From Desulfosarcina widdelii (GTDB taxonomy: Bacteria > Desulfobacterota > Desulfobacteria > Desulfobacterales > Desulfosarcinaceae): a DNA stretch of 64,000 nt. The notes below the pieces were generated by a model that did not search any database, was not told the DNA's origin, and saw only the letters and a list, made by a program, of their open reading frames with translations. Positions 50,539 to 61,661 of this stretch are shown here, piece by piece (the stretch's first letter is position 1; each line of letters begins with the position of its first letter). The DNA is taken from NCBI RefSeq assembly GCF_009688965.1, contig NZ_AP021875.1, forward strand, positions 5,084,001 to 5,148,000. Direction: 5' to 3'. A program made the position numbers and the translations under genes.

Positions 50539-51081
50539 TTAATTGTCGGTCTGGTTATGGGGACAGTCTGCGGGACCGTCTCCCATTCCCATCCCGCGGC
50601 CCTTGCCGAAGTGGTGCCCGGATCCGCGATGCCCATTGCCCCAGCCCTTTCCGAAAAAGCCGCGGCCGGCATCGGGATCGATTTTACGAACGTTCACAAT
50701 GTGGTCCAGCCGCTTCAAGTCAAGATCGGCCTGCATTTTGGAGATTTCTTTTTGCAGTCCCTTGGCTGCGTTGATATCCAACTCGCTTTTGGCGATTTCC
50801 GATCTCAAGGCCAACCGCTTGGCGCGAAGATCCTGACGGGCCTTTTGGGTACCTTCGAAAAATGCTTTCCGCTCGGCGTCCAATTGTTCGCGCTGTTCGG
50901 GGGTCAGATTGGGGTTCCGGTCCGCATACCGGCAACCACCATCACGATACTGCTGTCCGTATTCTCCTCCGCGCTGGCCATCCTGACGGTATCCTTTGCC
51001 TGCAATGGCGGTGCTTCCCATGGTAATCACGGCAACGGCGGCCAGACCTGCGATAACGGCTTTGGATTTAATGGTTCTCAT
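50539..51081 (-). CDS. zraP: ZraP/Spy-like periplasmic metal-responsive protein
   Basis: 180 residues. Signal peptide (AVIAGLAAVAVITMGSTAIAG), then a low-complexity Gly/Arg/Tyr segment, then a long amphipathic helix pair starting LTPEQREQLDAERKAFFEGTQKARQDLRAKRLALRSEIAK, the LTxxQ-type motif of Spy/CpxP/ZraP. The C terminus is Gly/His rich (GHRGSGHHFGKGRGMGMGDG), a likely metal-binding tail. ZraP is a zinc-binding chaperone that also dampens its sensor kinase. Divergent from a ZraS/ZraR-like pair and preceded by a very good sigma-54 site. Confidence 0.88.
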   Translation of the reverse strand: MRTIKSKAVIAGLAAVAVITMGSTAIAGKGYRQDGQRGGEYGQQYRDGGCRYADRNPNLTPEQREQLDAERKAFFEGTQKARQDLRAKRLALRSEIAKSELDINAAKGLQKEISKMQADLDLKRLDHIVNVRKIDPDAGRGFFGKGWGNGHRGSGHHFGKGRGMGMGDGPADCPHNQTDN

Positions 51082-51150
51082 GGTGAACTCCTTTCGTTTG
51101 GTGATATGAGGTTATTGAACCGCTTGTTTTCTCTTTCGACAGCCTGTATG

Positions 51151-51166
51151 AGCAAGGCCGATGCCA
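51151..51166 (-). promoter_or_regulatory. Sigma-54 promoter of zraP
   Basis: Minus strand TGGCATCGGCCTTGCT: TGGCA at -24 and a perfect TTGCT at -12, GG and GC ten bases apart. It predicts RNA starting near 51139, about 58 bases before zraP. A ZraR-like sigma-54 activator is encoded across the divide. Confidence 0.75.
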
Positions 51167-51228
51167 AATTCGATTGCCATTGGGTCAAAAAAATCGTAAC
51201 TTATTCAATCCAAAGGTGATAATAACGA

Positions 51229-51243
51229 TGGTGCCGGGTTTGC
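51229..51243 (+). promoter_or_regulatory. Possible sigma-54 promoter for zraSR
   Basis: TGGTGCCGGGTTTGC keeps GG-N10-GC and the TTGC core but has a weak -24 half (TGGTGCC). It would leave a leader of about 175 bases. The region 51082-51430 has no gene and should also hold ZraR binding sites, which I cannot define. Confidence 0.4.
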
Positions 51244-51430
51244 CGAACGTGAACATCTTGGTGCCGGTCGAACCGGGCGGGTAGAAGGGACCCACTGTGG
51301 GCGCCAGGACCGGGTAAAAAAGTGCCACTTTTCTTCAGCCGCCGGATCACCGGACCGATATCGGCGGCCGCCGGCCGGGCCGCTGCCGGGAAATCGTTTT
51401 TTTGGCAGCATTTTTGTATATTATTTCAAA

Positions 51431-53173
51431 ATGATGAAAGACAAAGCATCCTATAGACCGTTTCTATCCGGCTTTTCGCCCTGGATCGTGCTGGGCGCTC
51501 TTGCGGTCCTTTTGCCCGTTGTGGCCATGATGACGATAGAGACCCTCAATCGTCAGAAACGTCAGAGCACGCAGCTTTTAATGGAAAAGGGGGCCGCCCT
51601 GATCCGTTCATTCGAGGCCGGAACGCGCATGGGCATGCATGGCGGCCATGGCCGCGACTTCAAGCTGCAGCGCCTTTTGGCCGAGACCGCCGCCCAACCC
51701 GACATCGCCTATCTGTTGGTGGTCCGTACCGACGGCGTGGTTATCGCCCACAGCCAGATAGACAAGGTGGGCTCCAGCTACGGTTCCGACTTGGATCTGC
51801 CAGCCATTCATGCTTCCGCCGCGCTGAGGTCGCGACAGGGCGTTTCGGAGGATGGCAGCGGGGTGTTCGAAGTGTTCGGCCGGTTCGCTCCCTTGGCCAG
51901 ACCGCCGGTATGGATGCGGCGCAGCCACAGGATGGGACGTGGGGAGATGATCACCGATCTGCCGACCCCGCCGGAAATGGTCATTTTCGTGGGGCTTCGC
52001 ACCGATTCGGTGGATGCGGCCCGCGCCGCCGACACCCGGCACACCATCGTAATGGCCGCCGTGCTGCTTCTGGCGGGATGCGCCGGAGTGCTCCTGCTTT
52101 TGCTGGCCCAGAACTATCGCTCGGCGCGGACATCCCTGGTGCGGGTGCAGGCTTTTTCGGACAACCTGGTGACCCGGATGCCCATCGGCCTGGTGGCCCT
52201 GGACCGGGACAACCGGGTGACTGCCGTCAATTCGGTGGCCCGGGCCACCCTGGGGCTGGATGCGGACGAGGCTGTCGGCCAGCCCGCGGACAGGGTGATT
52301 CCGGCGGAATTGCTGAATCCCCTCGACGATACCGACGAGCCGGTGCAACGGGAGGTGGTCTGCCCGGTGGCTGACGGCCGTCAGATTCCCCTGGACGTGA
52401 ATGCCGCCACCCTGACCGATGACAGCGGCGAACGTTTCGGCAGAGTCATCCTTTTCAAGGACCTCAGCGAGATCCGCACCCTGCGCCTGGAATTGGAAAA
52501 AAACAGGCGTCTGGCGTCGGTGGGCCGCCTGGCCGCCGGCGTGGCCCACGAAATCCGCAATCCCTTGAGTTCGATCAAGGGCTTTGCCACCTATTTCAAG
52601 GAGAAATACCGGCAGGAGGAAAAGGATCAGGAGATTGCCGCCATTATGATCCAGGAGGTGGACCGCCTGAACCGGGTGGTGGGTCAGCTTTTGGAATTCG
52701 CGCGCCCGCTTCGGCTTGTTTGCCAGTCGGTGGCCGTAAAACCGCTTCTCGAAGACGCCATCCAACTGGTGGCGCAGCAGAGCAAAGAAGCCAATGTAGA
52801 GTTGATACCGAATCTCTCCGATGCGACCCTTCATGCGACCATGGACGCTGACAAGATGCGACAGGTGGTCCTTAACCTGCTGCTCAACGCCCTGGATGCG
52901 ATGCCGGAGGGCGGAACCCTGCACGTCAGCGCGGCGGGTGTCGGGAAAAACGGCTTGCAGCTCACCGTCGCCGACACGGGCAAGGGCATCGACCCCGATG
53001 ATCGGCCCCATATTTTCGAACCCTACTTTTCCACCAAGAAGACCGGTACCGGGCTGGGGCTGGCCATCGTTCACAACATCGTCAAGGCCCACAACGGAGA
53101 AATCCGGGTAAAGAGCCGTTCCGGGGAAGGAACCACGGTTTCCATCACCCTGCCGGAGAACATGGAGGCATAA
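51431..53173 (+). CDS. zraS: ZraS-like sensor histidine kinase
   Basis: 580 residues. Helix 1 (WIVLGALAVLLPVVAMM) and helix 2 (IVMAAVLLLAGCAGVLLLLLA) enclose a periplasmic sensor of about 170 residues with a histidine-rich stretch (GMHGGHGRDF) suited to metal binding. Then a PAS domain, HisKA with His373 in GVAHEIRNPLSSI, and HATPase with NLLLNALDAMP (N box), DTGKGI (G1) and GTGLGLAI (G2). In E. coli ZraS responds to zinc or lead and envelope stress. The stop overlaps the zraR ATG (TAATG). Confidence 0.9.
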   Translation: MMKDKASYRPFLSGFSPWIVLGALAVLLPVVAMMTIETLNRQKRQSTQLLMEKGAALIRSFEAGTRMGMHGGHGRDFKLQRLLAETAAQPDIAYLLVVRTDGVVIAHSQIDKVGSSYGSDLDLPAIHASAALRSRQGVSEDGSGVFEVFGRFAPLARPPVWMRRSHRMGRGEMITDLPTPPEMVIFVGLRTDSVDAARAADTRHTIVMAAVLLLAGCAGVLLLLLAQNYRSARTSLVRVQAFSDNLVTRMPIGLVALDRDNRVTAVNSVARATLGLDADEAVGQPADRVIPAELLNPLDDTDEPVQREVVCPVADGRQIPLDVNAATLTDDSGERFGRVILFKDLSEIRTLRLELEKNRRLASVGRLAAGVAHEIRNPLSSIKGFATYFKEKYRQEEKDQEIAAIMIQEVDRLNRVVGQLLEFARPLRLVCQSVAVKPLLEDAIQLVAQQSKEANVELIPNLSDATLHATMDADKMRQVVLNLLLNALDAMPEGGTLHVSAAGVGKNGLQLTVADTGKGIDPDDRPHIFEPYFSTKKTGTGLGLAIVHNIVKAHNGEIRVKSRSGEGTTVSITLPENMEA

Positions 53174-54534
53174 TGACCAGACCGTATCGGGTGATGGTCG
53201 TGGATGACGACAGCGCCCATCGCACCATGCTGCATACCCTGGTGGGAGGCTGGGGATACGAGATTATAGAGGCCGATGACGGAGAATCCGCCGTTGCCGC
53301 CGTGGGCGACCAGGCCGTGGACCTGGTCCTGATGGATATCCACATGGTACGGGTATCCGGAATCGAGGCCCTGGAGAGGATCAAGAGCATCAACCCGGCC
53401 ATTCCCATCGTCTTGATGACAGCTTACGCGTCCATCGAGATGGCAGTGGATGCCCTCAAAAAAGGGGCTTACGACTACCTGACCAAACCACTGGACTTCG
53501 AAAAGCTGAAACTGACCATGGATCGGGCGTTGGAGCACATCCGCCTCAAAAATGAGAATCGTGCGCTCAAAGAGCGGCTGGAGGGAGAATTCCAGTCGTC
53601 GGACATCATCGGCAGCAGCCCGTTAATGATGCGCCTGATGGCCACGTCGGCGCAGGTGGCCGCCTCCGAGGCCACGGTGATGATCACCGGCGAATCGGGA
53701 ACCGGAAAGGAGCTGGTTGCCGCGGCCATCCACCACAACAGCCCCAGAAAAGAGGGTCCCTTTGTCAAGGTCAATTGTGCCGCCATTACCGAGACATTGC
53801 TGGAATCCGAGCTTTTCGGCCATGAAAAGGGCGCCTTTACCGGGGCGGAACGCCGCAGGGAGGGCCGGTTCGTTCAGGCCAACGGCGGCAGCCTGTTTCT
53901 GGATGAAGTCGGCGAGATGCCCGTTGCTATGCAGGTGAAACTGCTTCGGGTGCTCCAGGAGCGGGAACTGACCCGGGTGGGCGGCGAGCAGGTGCTGCCC
54001 GTGGATGTCCGGCTGATCGTGGCCACCAACCGGAACCTGGCCCAAATGGTCGAGGACGGCGAATTTCGGGGAGACCTTTTCTACCGCCTGAATGTCGTCG
54101 AACTCAAAACGCCGCCCTTGCGGGAGCGCCGGGAAGACATACCCCTACTGGCCACCCATTTTCTCAAACGTTTTGCAGAAAAAAACCGCAAGAAAGTCGA
54201 TCGTTTCGCCCCTCGGGCCATGGACATGCTGATTCGGCATACCTGGCCCGGAAACGTACGCGAATTGATGAACACCATCGAGCGCGCGGTGGTGCTGGCC
54301 GCGTCGGACTGTCTCGTAGAAGAGGATTTTGCCATGTTGGCCCCCGCTTCGGAGTCGATCGACAGGATTGCCAGCAGCGCGTTCCCGGCCGATGTGCCCC
54401 TGGAGCAGATTGAGCGCGAGGCCATCGTCAGCACCCTGGCGTCGGCCGGAGGGAACAAGAGCGAAGCGGCCCGGCGTCTGGGCATCACCCGCAAGACATT
54501 GCGGGAAAAACTCAAACGCTACGATTTGAGTTAA
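53173..54534 (+). CDS. zraR: ZraR-like sigma-54 response regulator
   Basis: 453 residues. Receiver domain with Asp55 in VLMDIHM and lysine in LTKPLD; AAA+ domain with GESGTGKE (Walker A), GAFTGA loop, GGSLFLDEVGEMP (Walker B) and RLNVVELKTPPLRER; Fis-type HTH GNKSEAARRLGITRKTLREKL. It should activate the zraP and zraSR sigma-54 promoters when phosphorylated by the kinase translated just before it. Compared with the activator at 31667 it has the standard GAFTGA. Confidence 0.93.
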   Translation: MTRPYRVMVVDDDSAHRTMLHTLVGGWGYEIIEADDGESAVAAVGDQAVDLVLMDIHMVRVSGIEALERIKSINPAIPIVLMTAYASIEMAVDALKKGAYDYLTKPLDFEKLKLTMDRALEHIRLKNENRALKERLEGEFQSSDIIGSSPLMMRLMATSAQVAASEATVMITGESGTGKELVAAAIHHNSPRKEGPFVKVNCAAITETLLESELFGHEKGAFTGAERRREGRFVQANGGSLFLDEVGEMPVAMQVKLLRVLQERELTRVGGEQVLPVDVRLIVATNRNLAQMVEDGEFRGDLFYRLNVVELKTPPLRERREDIPLLATHFLKRFAEKNRKKVDRFAPRAMDMLIRHTWPGNVRELMNTIERAVVLAASDCLVEEDFAMLAPASESIDRIASSAFPADVPLEQIEREAIVSTLASAGGNKSEAARRLGITRKTLREKLKRYDLS

Positions 54535-54835
54535 CCTGCCGATACAGCCCTATCGATTTTTACCGAATTTATTGCCGGCAGGAAACGCCTTCCTTTCTAA
54601 CCTTCCGATATCCATATTAATACAAAATCTTTTGAGGCCGCACCCTCGATCCGGCAAAATTAAAGTCAAGGGGGGTGGCGGCCGATATAGAGTCAAACGC
54701 TTAAGACGGAATTTCAGTGGATTGGAGTTGTGATGGATTCGGGGCGGACCACTTTCTTGCGACGGTTCGCCCAATTTTTTCGATAGACAACAATTGCCCC
54801 TTATCGGGCGATGCGCAAATAGATGAGAACGCCCT
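54535..54835. other. Intergenic region zraR / hybrid kinase
   Basis: 301 bases without a gene. A loose inverted repeat (GGCCGCACCC near 54635 and GGGTGGCGGCC near 54675) is present. No clear terminator for zraR or promoter for the kinase can be placed. Confidence 0.35.
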
Positions 54836-56907
<2,072 letters not shown>

Positions 56908-56911
<4 letters not shown>

Positions 56912-57225
56912 ATTTCCAAGAGTTGGCAGAAGAACTCGGTCTGGAAGAAGAAGATTACCGCGAATTGATCGAGCTTTTCATGGAAACGGGTCAGGCCGAT
57001 TTGAGCCAGTTGAAAACCGCTCTGGATGCCGGGGATGCCGAAACAGTGTCCAGAAGGGCGCATACCTTGTGCGGGTCCTCCGGCAATATGAGACTCATGA
57101 AACTGCACGAAACGGCCAAGAGGATCGAACTGGCCGCCGATGACGGTCGGCTGGACAACTTGTCCGACGACCTGAACGCCCTTGAGGAGGGCTTCGCAAA
57201 TATCGCTCGGAGTCTCCAGGGCTGA
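56908..57225 (+). CDS. Histidine phosphotransfer (Hpt) protein
   Basis: 105 residues, a four-helix Hpt domain. The phosphoacceptor region reads RRAHTLCGSSGNM; most Hpt domains have HxLKGS, so cysteine stands where the lysine usually is. The start at 56908 overlaps the kinase stop (ATGA) and has AAGGAGG upstream. It probably relays phosphate from the second receiver of the kinase to an unlinked response regulator such as the stand-alone receiver at 46534 (speculative). Confidence 0.9.
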
Positions 57226-57303
57226 CCGGTGACCGTTTTTTTCTGATATTCCGGCCACAAATCAACCTCGACAAGCCTTCCGGTCCGGTGTTAGGGTGCG
57301 ACC

Positions 57304-58221
57304 ATGACACCCGCATTGGCCCCATCGCAGCAAGCTCTGTTCTCACGGATCGTCGATGCCCTGAAAAAGGGAGGGGCTCTTAACGACGAGATCCTGGATT
57401 ATGTCGACGCCGCGCTGTTCACTCCTGAACCCGACCGCCTCAGCGCCTTTCTCGCCGATGACGAAGACAGCGAACGGGACACGCTGCTGGACCTGATCTT
57501 TTATCCGGATCGAATGGTTCAGATCGACCTGGAGCCGATTCTGGCGTCCGGACGGTATTCGGCCGAAGACGAACGGACGATCCTGGAAAGCCTGCTGGCC
57601 ATCACCATCGAACCCTTCATCCGATTACCCGATGGCAGACTGCTGACCCGCATCCAGTTGCCGGACTTCATCAGAACCCGTTATCTGGAGCGGCTGAATA
57701 TCACCTGGCAGTTGCCTGCCGGACTGGCTGCGGCCATCGACAAAGGGGTGTCGGCGGTCATGGGGCCGGTGGTTCGCGTACGGCTCAGAAATGCCGGAAT
57801 GCAGTTTTCGGCCGGCCAGGTGACGTTTCTGTGCCGATTCTTCGAACGCATGGACGACAGCCATCCCGATTATCCGGCCTGCCTGGATCTGGCCCTTGCG
57901 CTGCTGGACAAGAAGGGATCGGCAGCCATGGTGTACGACCTGCTGGTGGATTACAAGCGGGTCTGCTTTCGCGCGATGGAGCAGGCCCGGCGTTTTACGG
58001 CCCTGTTGCGCCGATCCAACATGGAAACCCTCATGCTTCAGGGCTTTCAGCCGCCCCGCGAGTCGCCGGAAGTGCTGCTGCACCGCATGGGTCTGATCGA
58101 CCGGATCTGTTTTTCCGTGTTCGGCAGAACTGAGCCCATGGCACCGGCCATGGAAGAGCCCCCGCGCCAGGGACCGGATCTGGACGATCCTGCGGCGGCC
58201 GTTCAGTGGCTGCTGCGTTGA
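57304..58221 (+). CDS. Conserved-looking protein of unknown function
   Basis: 305 residues, not recognised. It is soluble, helix rich and acidic, without signal peptide, membrane helix or metal motif. The first half carries an acidic stretch (LADDEDSERDTLLDLIFYPDRMVQIDLEPIL) and the middle RLRNAGMQFSAGQVTFLCRFFERM. The C terminus has a proline-rich, acidic linker (PPRQGPDLDDP). Codon use matches its neighbours, and the frame is long and uninterrupted, so it is real. The ATG at 57304 lacks a strong ribosome-binding site. It lies alone between the phosphorelay genes and lolA. Confidence 0.75.
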   Translation: MTPALAPSQQALFSRIVDALKKGGALNDEILDYVDAALFTPEPDRLSAFLADDEDSERDTLLDLIFYPDRMVQIDLEPILASGRYSAEDERTILESLLAITIEPFIRLPDGRLLTRIQLPDFIRTRYLERLNITWQLPAGLAAAIDKGVSAVMGPVVRVRLRNAGMQFSAGQVTFLCRFFERMDDSHPDYPACLDLALALLDKKGSAAMVYDLLVDYKRVCFRAMEQARRFTALLRRSNMETLMLQGFQPPRESPEVLLHRMGLIDRICFSVFGRTEPMAPAMEEPPRQGPDLDDPAAAVQWLLR

Positions 58222-58376
58222 TCCCCGTATTTACAAACCGCATGAAATAAGATACGCAGATCGGCACCGCTTCACCGGGATCGGTATGCCTATTATGAAA
58301 GGACCGGAAACGGCCATTCAGTCTAAACCGGAGAGCGGTTTCCAGTGGATTCATGGCAGGTATGAGAGAGGAAATC

Positions 58377-59069
58377 ATGAAGAGCTTTAAAAGCGATGGA
58401 CGATTGATCATGGTGACGGTCGCGGCTGCGTTGCTGCTGATCGCATGCGGCCTGGCGGTTCCCGGATGGGCGTCTGCTGCCGACGAGGCCGTGATCGATA
58501 AGATCCTTGCCGGCGTGGAAAAGCGCTACAATGTGCCCGGTTTTACAGCGGATTTCGACCAGGAGTCCATATTAAAGGCCATGGAGGTCACCGACACGGC
58601 TGCCGGCCGCCTGATGGTCCGCCAGCCGGGCAAGATGCGCTGGGAGTACCTGGTTCCCGATCCCCAGACCATTATCACCGACGGCAACGACCTGTGGGTC
58701 TATCGTCCCGAGGAAAACCAGGTCCTGGTGGGCAAAGCCCCCGCGCTGTTCGGAGAAGGCAAGGGCGCCGGATTTCTTTCCAACATCAAGATGGTCCGCG
58801 AATCGTTCCAGATCTCGCTGATGCCGGATGCGGCGCCCGGACAATACCGCCTCAAACTGGTACCCAATCGCTCCACGGTGGACCTCATGGAGGTGGAACT
58901 GAATCTTGACCGGAAGACCTTCAATCTGGTTGAAATCGCCACCTTCAATGTTTACGGCGACGAAACCCGAATCCGGTTGAGCAACATTGATTTCAGTGAT
59001 CCGCCTGATGAGAAGCTTTTCCGGTTTGAGGTGCCGGAGGGGGCGGAAGTGCTGCAAATGAACCCCTGA
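58377..59069 (+). CDS. lolA: Outer-membrane lipoprotein carrier LolA
   Basis: 230 residues. Signal peptide (MVTVAAALLLIACGLAVPGWASA), then the LolA core: VEKRYNVPGFTADFDQES, MRWEYLVPDPQTIITDGNDLWVYRPEENQV and a C-terminal FNVYGDETRIRLSNIDFSDPPDEKLFRFEVPEG. LolA ferries lipoproteins across the periplasm from LolCDE to the outer membrane, so the organism has a Gram-negative envelope. The start at 58377 follows GAGAGGAAATC; an in-frame ATG at 58353 would add eight residues. The signal peptide cysteine is not followed by a convincing lipobox. Confidence 0.92.
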   Translation: MKSFKSDGRLIMVTVAAALLLIACGLAVPGWASAADEAVIDKILAGVEKRYNVPGFTADFDQESILKAMEVTDTAAGRLMVRQPGKMRWEYLVPDPQTIITDGNDLWVYRPEENQVLVGKAPALFGEGKGAGFLSNIKMVRESFQISLMPDAAPGQYRLKLVPNRSTVDLMEVELNLDRKTFNLVEIATFNVYGDETRIRLSNIDFSDPPDEKLFRFEVPEGAEVLQMNP

Positions 59070-59081
59070 AGGAAATGACCG

Positions 59082-59978
59082 ATGCAAGATGCCATTAGAA
59101 AAATGCTTAAAGAGCGCAACGCCGTCATGCTGGCCCACAACTACCAACCTCCCGAGATTCAGGATCTGGCCGACATGTGCGGCGATTCCCTGGAGTTGAG
59201 CATCCGGGCGGCCGACACGGATGCCGAGGTGATCGTCTTCTGCGGCGTCCATTTCATGGCCGAAAGCGCCTCGATTCTCTCTCCGGACAAAACCGTGCTG
59301 CTGCCGCGCAGCGAAGCCGGCTGCCCCATGGCCGACATGATCACCGCCGAAGCATTGCAGGCCCGAAAGCGGGAACTGCCCGACATGCCCGTGGTGACCT
59401 ACGTGAACTCCCCGGCCACCGTCAAGGCCCTGTCCACGATCTGCTGCACATCGGCCAACGCCCTCGAGGTGGTCGAAAGCCTGGACGCCGACGAACTGCT
59501 CATGACGCCGGACCGCAACCTGGCCCGCAACACCGCCAAACGCACCGACAAGAAGATTCACCTGTGGGACGGCTGCTGCCCCATTCATGATCGGCTGACT
59601 GCGGCGGATGTCGAGGCCGTCCGGAAGGCCCATCCCGATGCCGTGTTCATGGCCCATCCCGAATGCCGGCCCGAAGTGATAGAGATGGCCGACGCCGCCT
59701 TGAGCACGTCGGGGATGATCCGTTTTGCCGGTGAGTCCGATGCAACCGAATTCATCGTGGGAACCGAGGTGGGGTTGATCTACCCGCTGGCGCAAAAATA
59801 TCCCGGCAAGACCTTTTACCCGGCCTCGGACAAGATGATCTGCCCGGACATGAAGGTGATCACCCCCAAGGACATTCTCACCTGCCTTCAAGAGATGTCC
59901 GGCCAGGTCAAGGTCCCCGAGGAGATTCGTGTTCCGGCCCTGGCGGCGGTGGAGAGAATGATCGCGTTGTCGCGTTAA
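59082..59978 (+). CDS. nadA: Quinolinate synthase A
   Basis: 298 residues. NAVMLAHNYQPPEIQDLADMCGDSLELSI opens the protein, and VIVFCGVHFMAESASIL, MAHPECRPEV and TEVGLIYPL follow. [4Fe-4S] ligands are the conserved cysteines in FCGVHFMAE, in the CCPIH/HPEC region and in KMICPDMK. It condenses iminoaspartate with dihydroxyacetone phosphate to quinolinate in NAD synthesis. It starts 12 bases after lolA. A strong terminator follows. Confidence 0.94.
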   Translation: MQDAIRKMLKERNAVMLAHNYQPPEIQDLADMCGDSLELSIRAADTDAEVIVFCGVHFMAESASILSPDKTVLLPRSEAGCPMADMITAEALQARKRELPDMPVVTYVNSPATVKALSTICCTSANALEVVESLDADELLMTPDRNLARNTAKRTDKKIHLWDGCCPIHDRLTAADVEAVRKAHPDAVFMAHPECRPEVIEMADAALSTSGMIRFAGESDATEFIVGTEVGLIYPLAQKYPGKTFYPASDKMICPDMKVITPKDILTCLQEMSGQVKVPEEIRVPALAAVERMIALSR

Positions 59979-59996
59979 TATAGCATTCAAGATCAT

Positions 59997-60039
59997 AAAA
60001 AAAGCCGGCATCCGCGCAAGTGCGGGAGCCGGCTTTTTT
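59997..60039 (+). terminator. Rho-independent terminator after nadA
   Basis: AAAAAAAGCCGGC, a 16-base partly paired loop, GCCGGCTTTTTT. Symmetric A and T tracts make it usable from the yebC side as well. Confidence 0.9.
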
Positions 60040-60088
60040 GTTCTTCGATCGGATGGCCCGATTTACCCCAACATTGCAACTATGGGGT

Positions 60089-60832
60089 TTACGCGGCATC
60101 CACCATATCTTCGGGAATGTCCGCGTTGGTGTAGACTTTCTGGACGTCGTCGCAGTCGTCCATGGCATCCATGAGCTTGAGCATGCGTTCGGCATCCTTG
60201 CCTTCCAGGGGGCTCATGTTCTGCGGCAGCATGGTTACCTCGGCGTCGCTGAAGGGGATCTCGGCACCTTCCAAAGCCTCCTTGACCGCGTCGAAATCCT
60301 CCGGTGCGGTAATGACTTCGAAACTGTCGTCTTCCTCGCGCACATCCTCGGCCCCGGCTTCCAGGGCGATCTCCATGAGTTTCTCTTCGTCCACGGCGGC
60401 CTTGTCCACATTGAAGTAGCCTTTTTTGTCGAACATCCAGGCCACGCAGCCGTTCTCCCCCATGTTGCCGCCGTATTTGTTGAAGATGTGGCGGATTTCG
60501 GCCACGGCGCGGTTCTTGTTGTCGGTCAACGATTCCACCAGGATGGCGGCGCCGCCAGGGCCGTAGCCCTCGTAGGAACTCTCCTCGTAGTTGACCCCGT
60601 CCAACTCGCCCGTGCCTTTTTTGATGGCCCGCTCGATGTTGTCTTTGGGCATGTTTTCCGCCTTGGCCGCGGCCACGGCGGTCCGCAGGCGTGGATTGGC
60701 GTCAATGTCGCCGCCGCCGGTGCGGGCGGCCACGGTGATTTCCTTGATCAGTTTGGTGAAAATCTTCCCGCGCTTGGCGTCCTGGGCGCCTTTCTTGTGT
60801 TTGATGGTTGACCATTTGCTATGTCCGGACAT
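60089..60832 (-). CDS. yebC: YebC/PmpR-TACO1 family regulatory protein
   Basis: 247 residues, three-domain YebC fold. SGHSKWSTIKHKKGAQDAKRGKIFTKLIKEI is the diagnostic N terminus, followed by NPRLRTAVAAAKAENMPKDNIERAIKKG and YEGYGPGGAAILVESLTDNKNR. Family members act as transcription regulators or translation factors that ease ribosome stalling at proline runs. AGAAACAC before the ATG is a weak ribosome-binding site. Terminates toward the shared nadA terminator. Confidence 0.95.
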   Translation of the reverse strand: MSGHSKWSTIKHKKGAQDAKRGKIFTKLIKEITVAARTGGGDIDANPRLRTAVAAAKAENMPKDNIERAIKKGTGELDGVNYEESSYEGYGPGGAAILVESLTDNKNRAVAEIRHIFNKYGGNMGENGCVAWMFDKKGYFNVDKAAVDEEKLMEIALEAGAEDVREEDDSFEVITAPEDFDAVKEALEGAEIPFSDAEVTMLPQNMSPLEGKDAERMLKLMDAMDDCDDVQKVYTNADIPEDMVDAA

Positions 60833-60954
60833 GTGTTTCTCCTCTTCGTCGCGAAGGCTTTCTAAAAAGCCCGATATCTGCGAACCGCCTTATTTTTCGG
60901 TATTCGCAAGTCTTTTTATTGTCCCGTATTTTGTCCAGCGGGAGATCTCGGTTC

Positions 60955-61557
60955 TCACCGCTTTTGCAGGCCGATGATAAATACTTCCCGGCTTGTCTTG
61001 CGCGTGCTTTTGGGGCGTAGCGCGTTCTGTCGCTGAAAGCGGCTTTTGACCGCCTCGGTAAATGTCTTGGTGTCCCCGCTCTGAAAAATCTTGCATACGA
61101 AATGGCCGCCGGGCACCAGGTGATTTTCGGCGATATAAAGGGCCATTTCGCACAAACCCAGGGAGCGGGCCTGATCCACGTGCCGGTTGCCTGTCGTGGC
61201 CGGCGCCATGTCGCTGAGGACCGCATCGAAACGGGCCTGTCCCAGTTCGGCCAGGTGTCCCTCCAGGTTGGCCACATCGCCGGTAATTACGGTCACGGTT
61301 TCCGGCAATTGGATGGTGACCGGCGTCAGGTCGATGCCGACCACCAGGCCCCCTGGGCCGACCTGCCGGGCGGCGAACTGCAGCCACGATCCCGGTGCGC
61401 AGCCCAGATCCAGGACGCGCGCGCCCCGGCTGAGGATGCTGTACTTTTTCTGGATCTCCTGAAGCTTGTAGACCGAGCGGGCCGCGAAATTTTCTTTTTT
61501 GGCCTGACGGGTGTAGTGATCCGCCCAGGTATTCTTCTTGCGACTGGTTTGCTTCAT
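60955..61557 (-). CDS. rlmE: 23S rRNA (uridine 2552-2'-O) methyltransferase RlmE
   Basis: 200 residues. AARSVYKLQEIQKKY gives the first catalytic lysine, VLDLGCAPGSWLQ binds SAM, SDMAP gives the Asp, HFVCKIFQSGD the second lysine and TSREVFIIGL the glutamate, so the K-D-K-E tetrad is complete. It methylates U2552 in the ribosomal A loop. The N terminus is short and basic (KQTSRKKNTWADHY). Monocistronic. Confidence 0.95.
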   Translation of the reverse strand: MKQTSRKKNTWADHYTRQAKKENFAARSVYKLQEIQKKYSILSRGARVLDLGCAPGSWLQFAARQVGPGGLVVGIDLTPVTIQLPETVTVITGDVANLEGHLAELGQARFDAVLSDMAPATTGNRHVDQARSLGLCEMALYIAENHLVPGGHFVCKIFQSGDTKTFTEAVKSRFQRQNALRPKSTRKTSREVFIIGLQKR

Positions 61558-61661
61558 ATCTTTTCGCCCTGTTCAAGTCAAGACCAACCGCGTCCGGATG
61601 AAGGGCAATCGTCAATATTATGAACGTGTTGGCATGAACGGGGTTTTGGTCCCGTCGGGAT

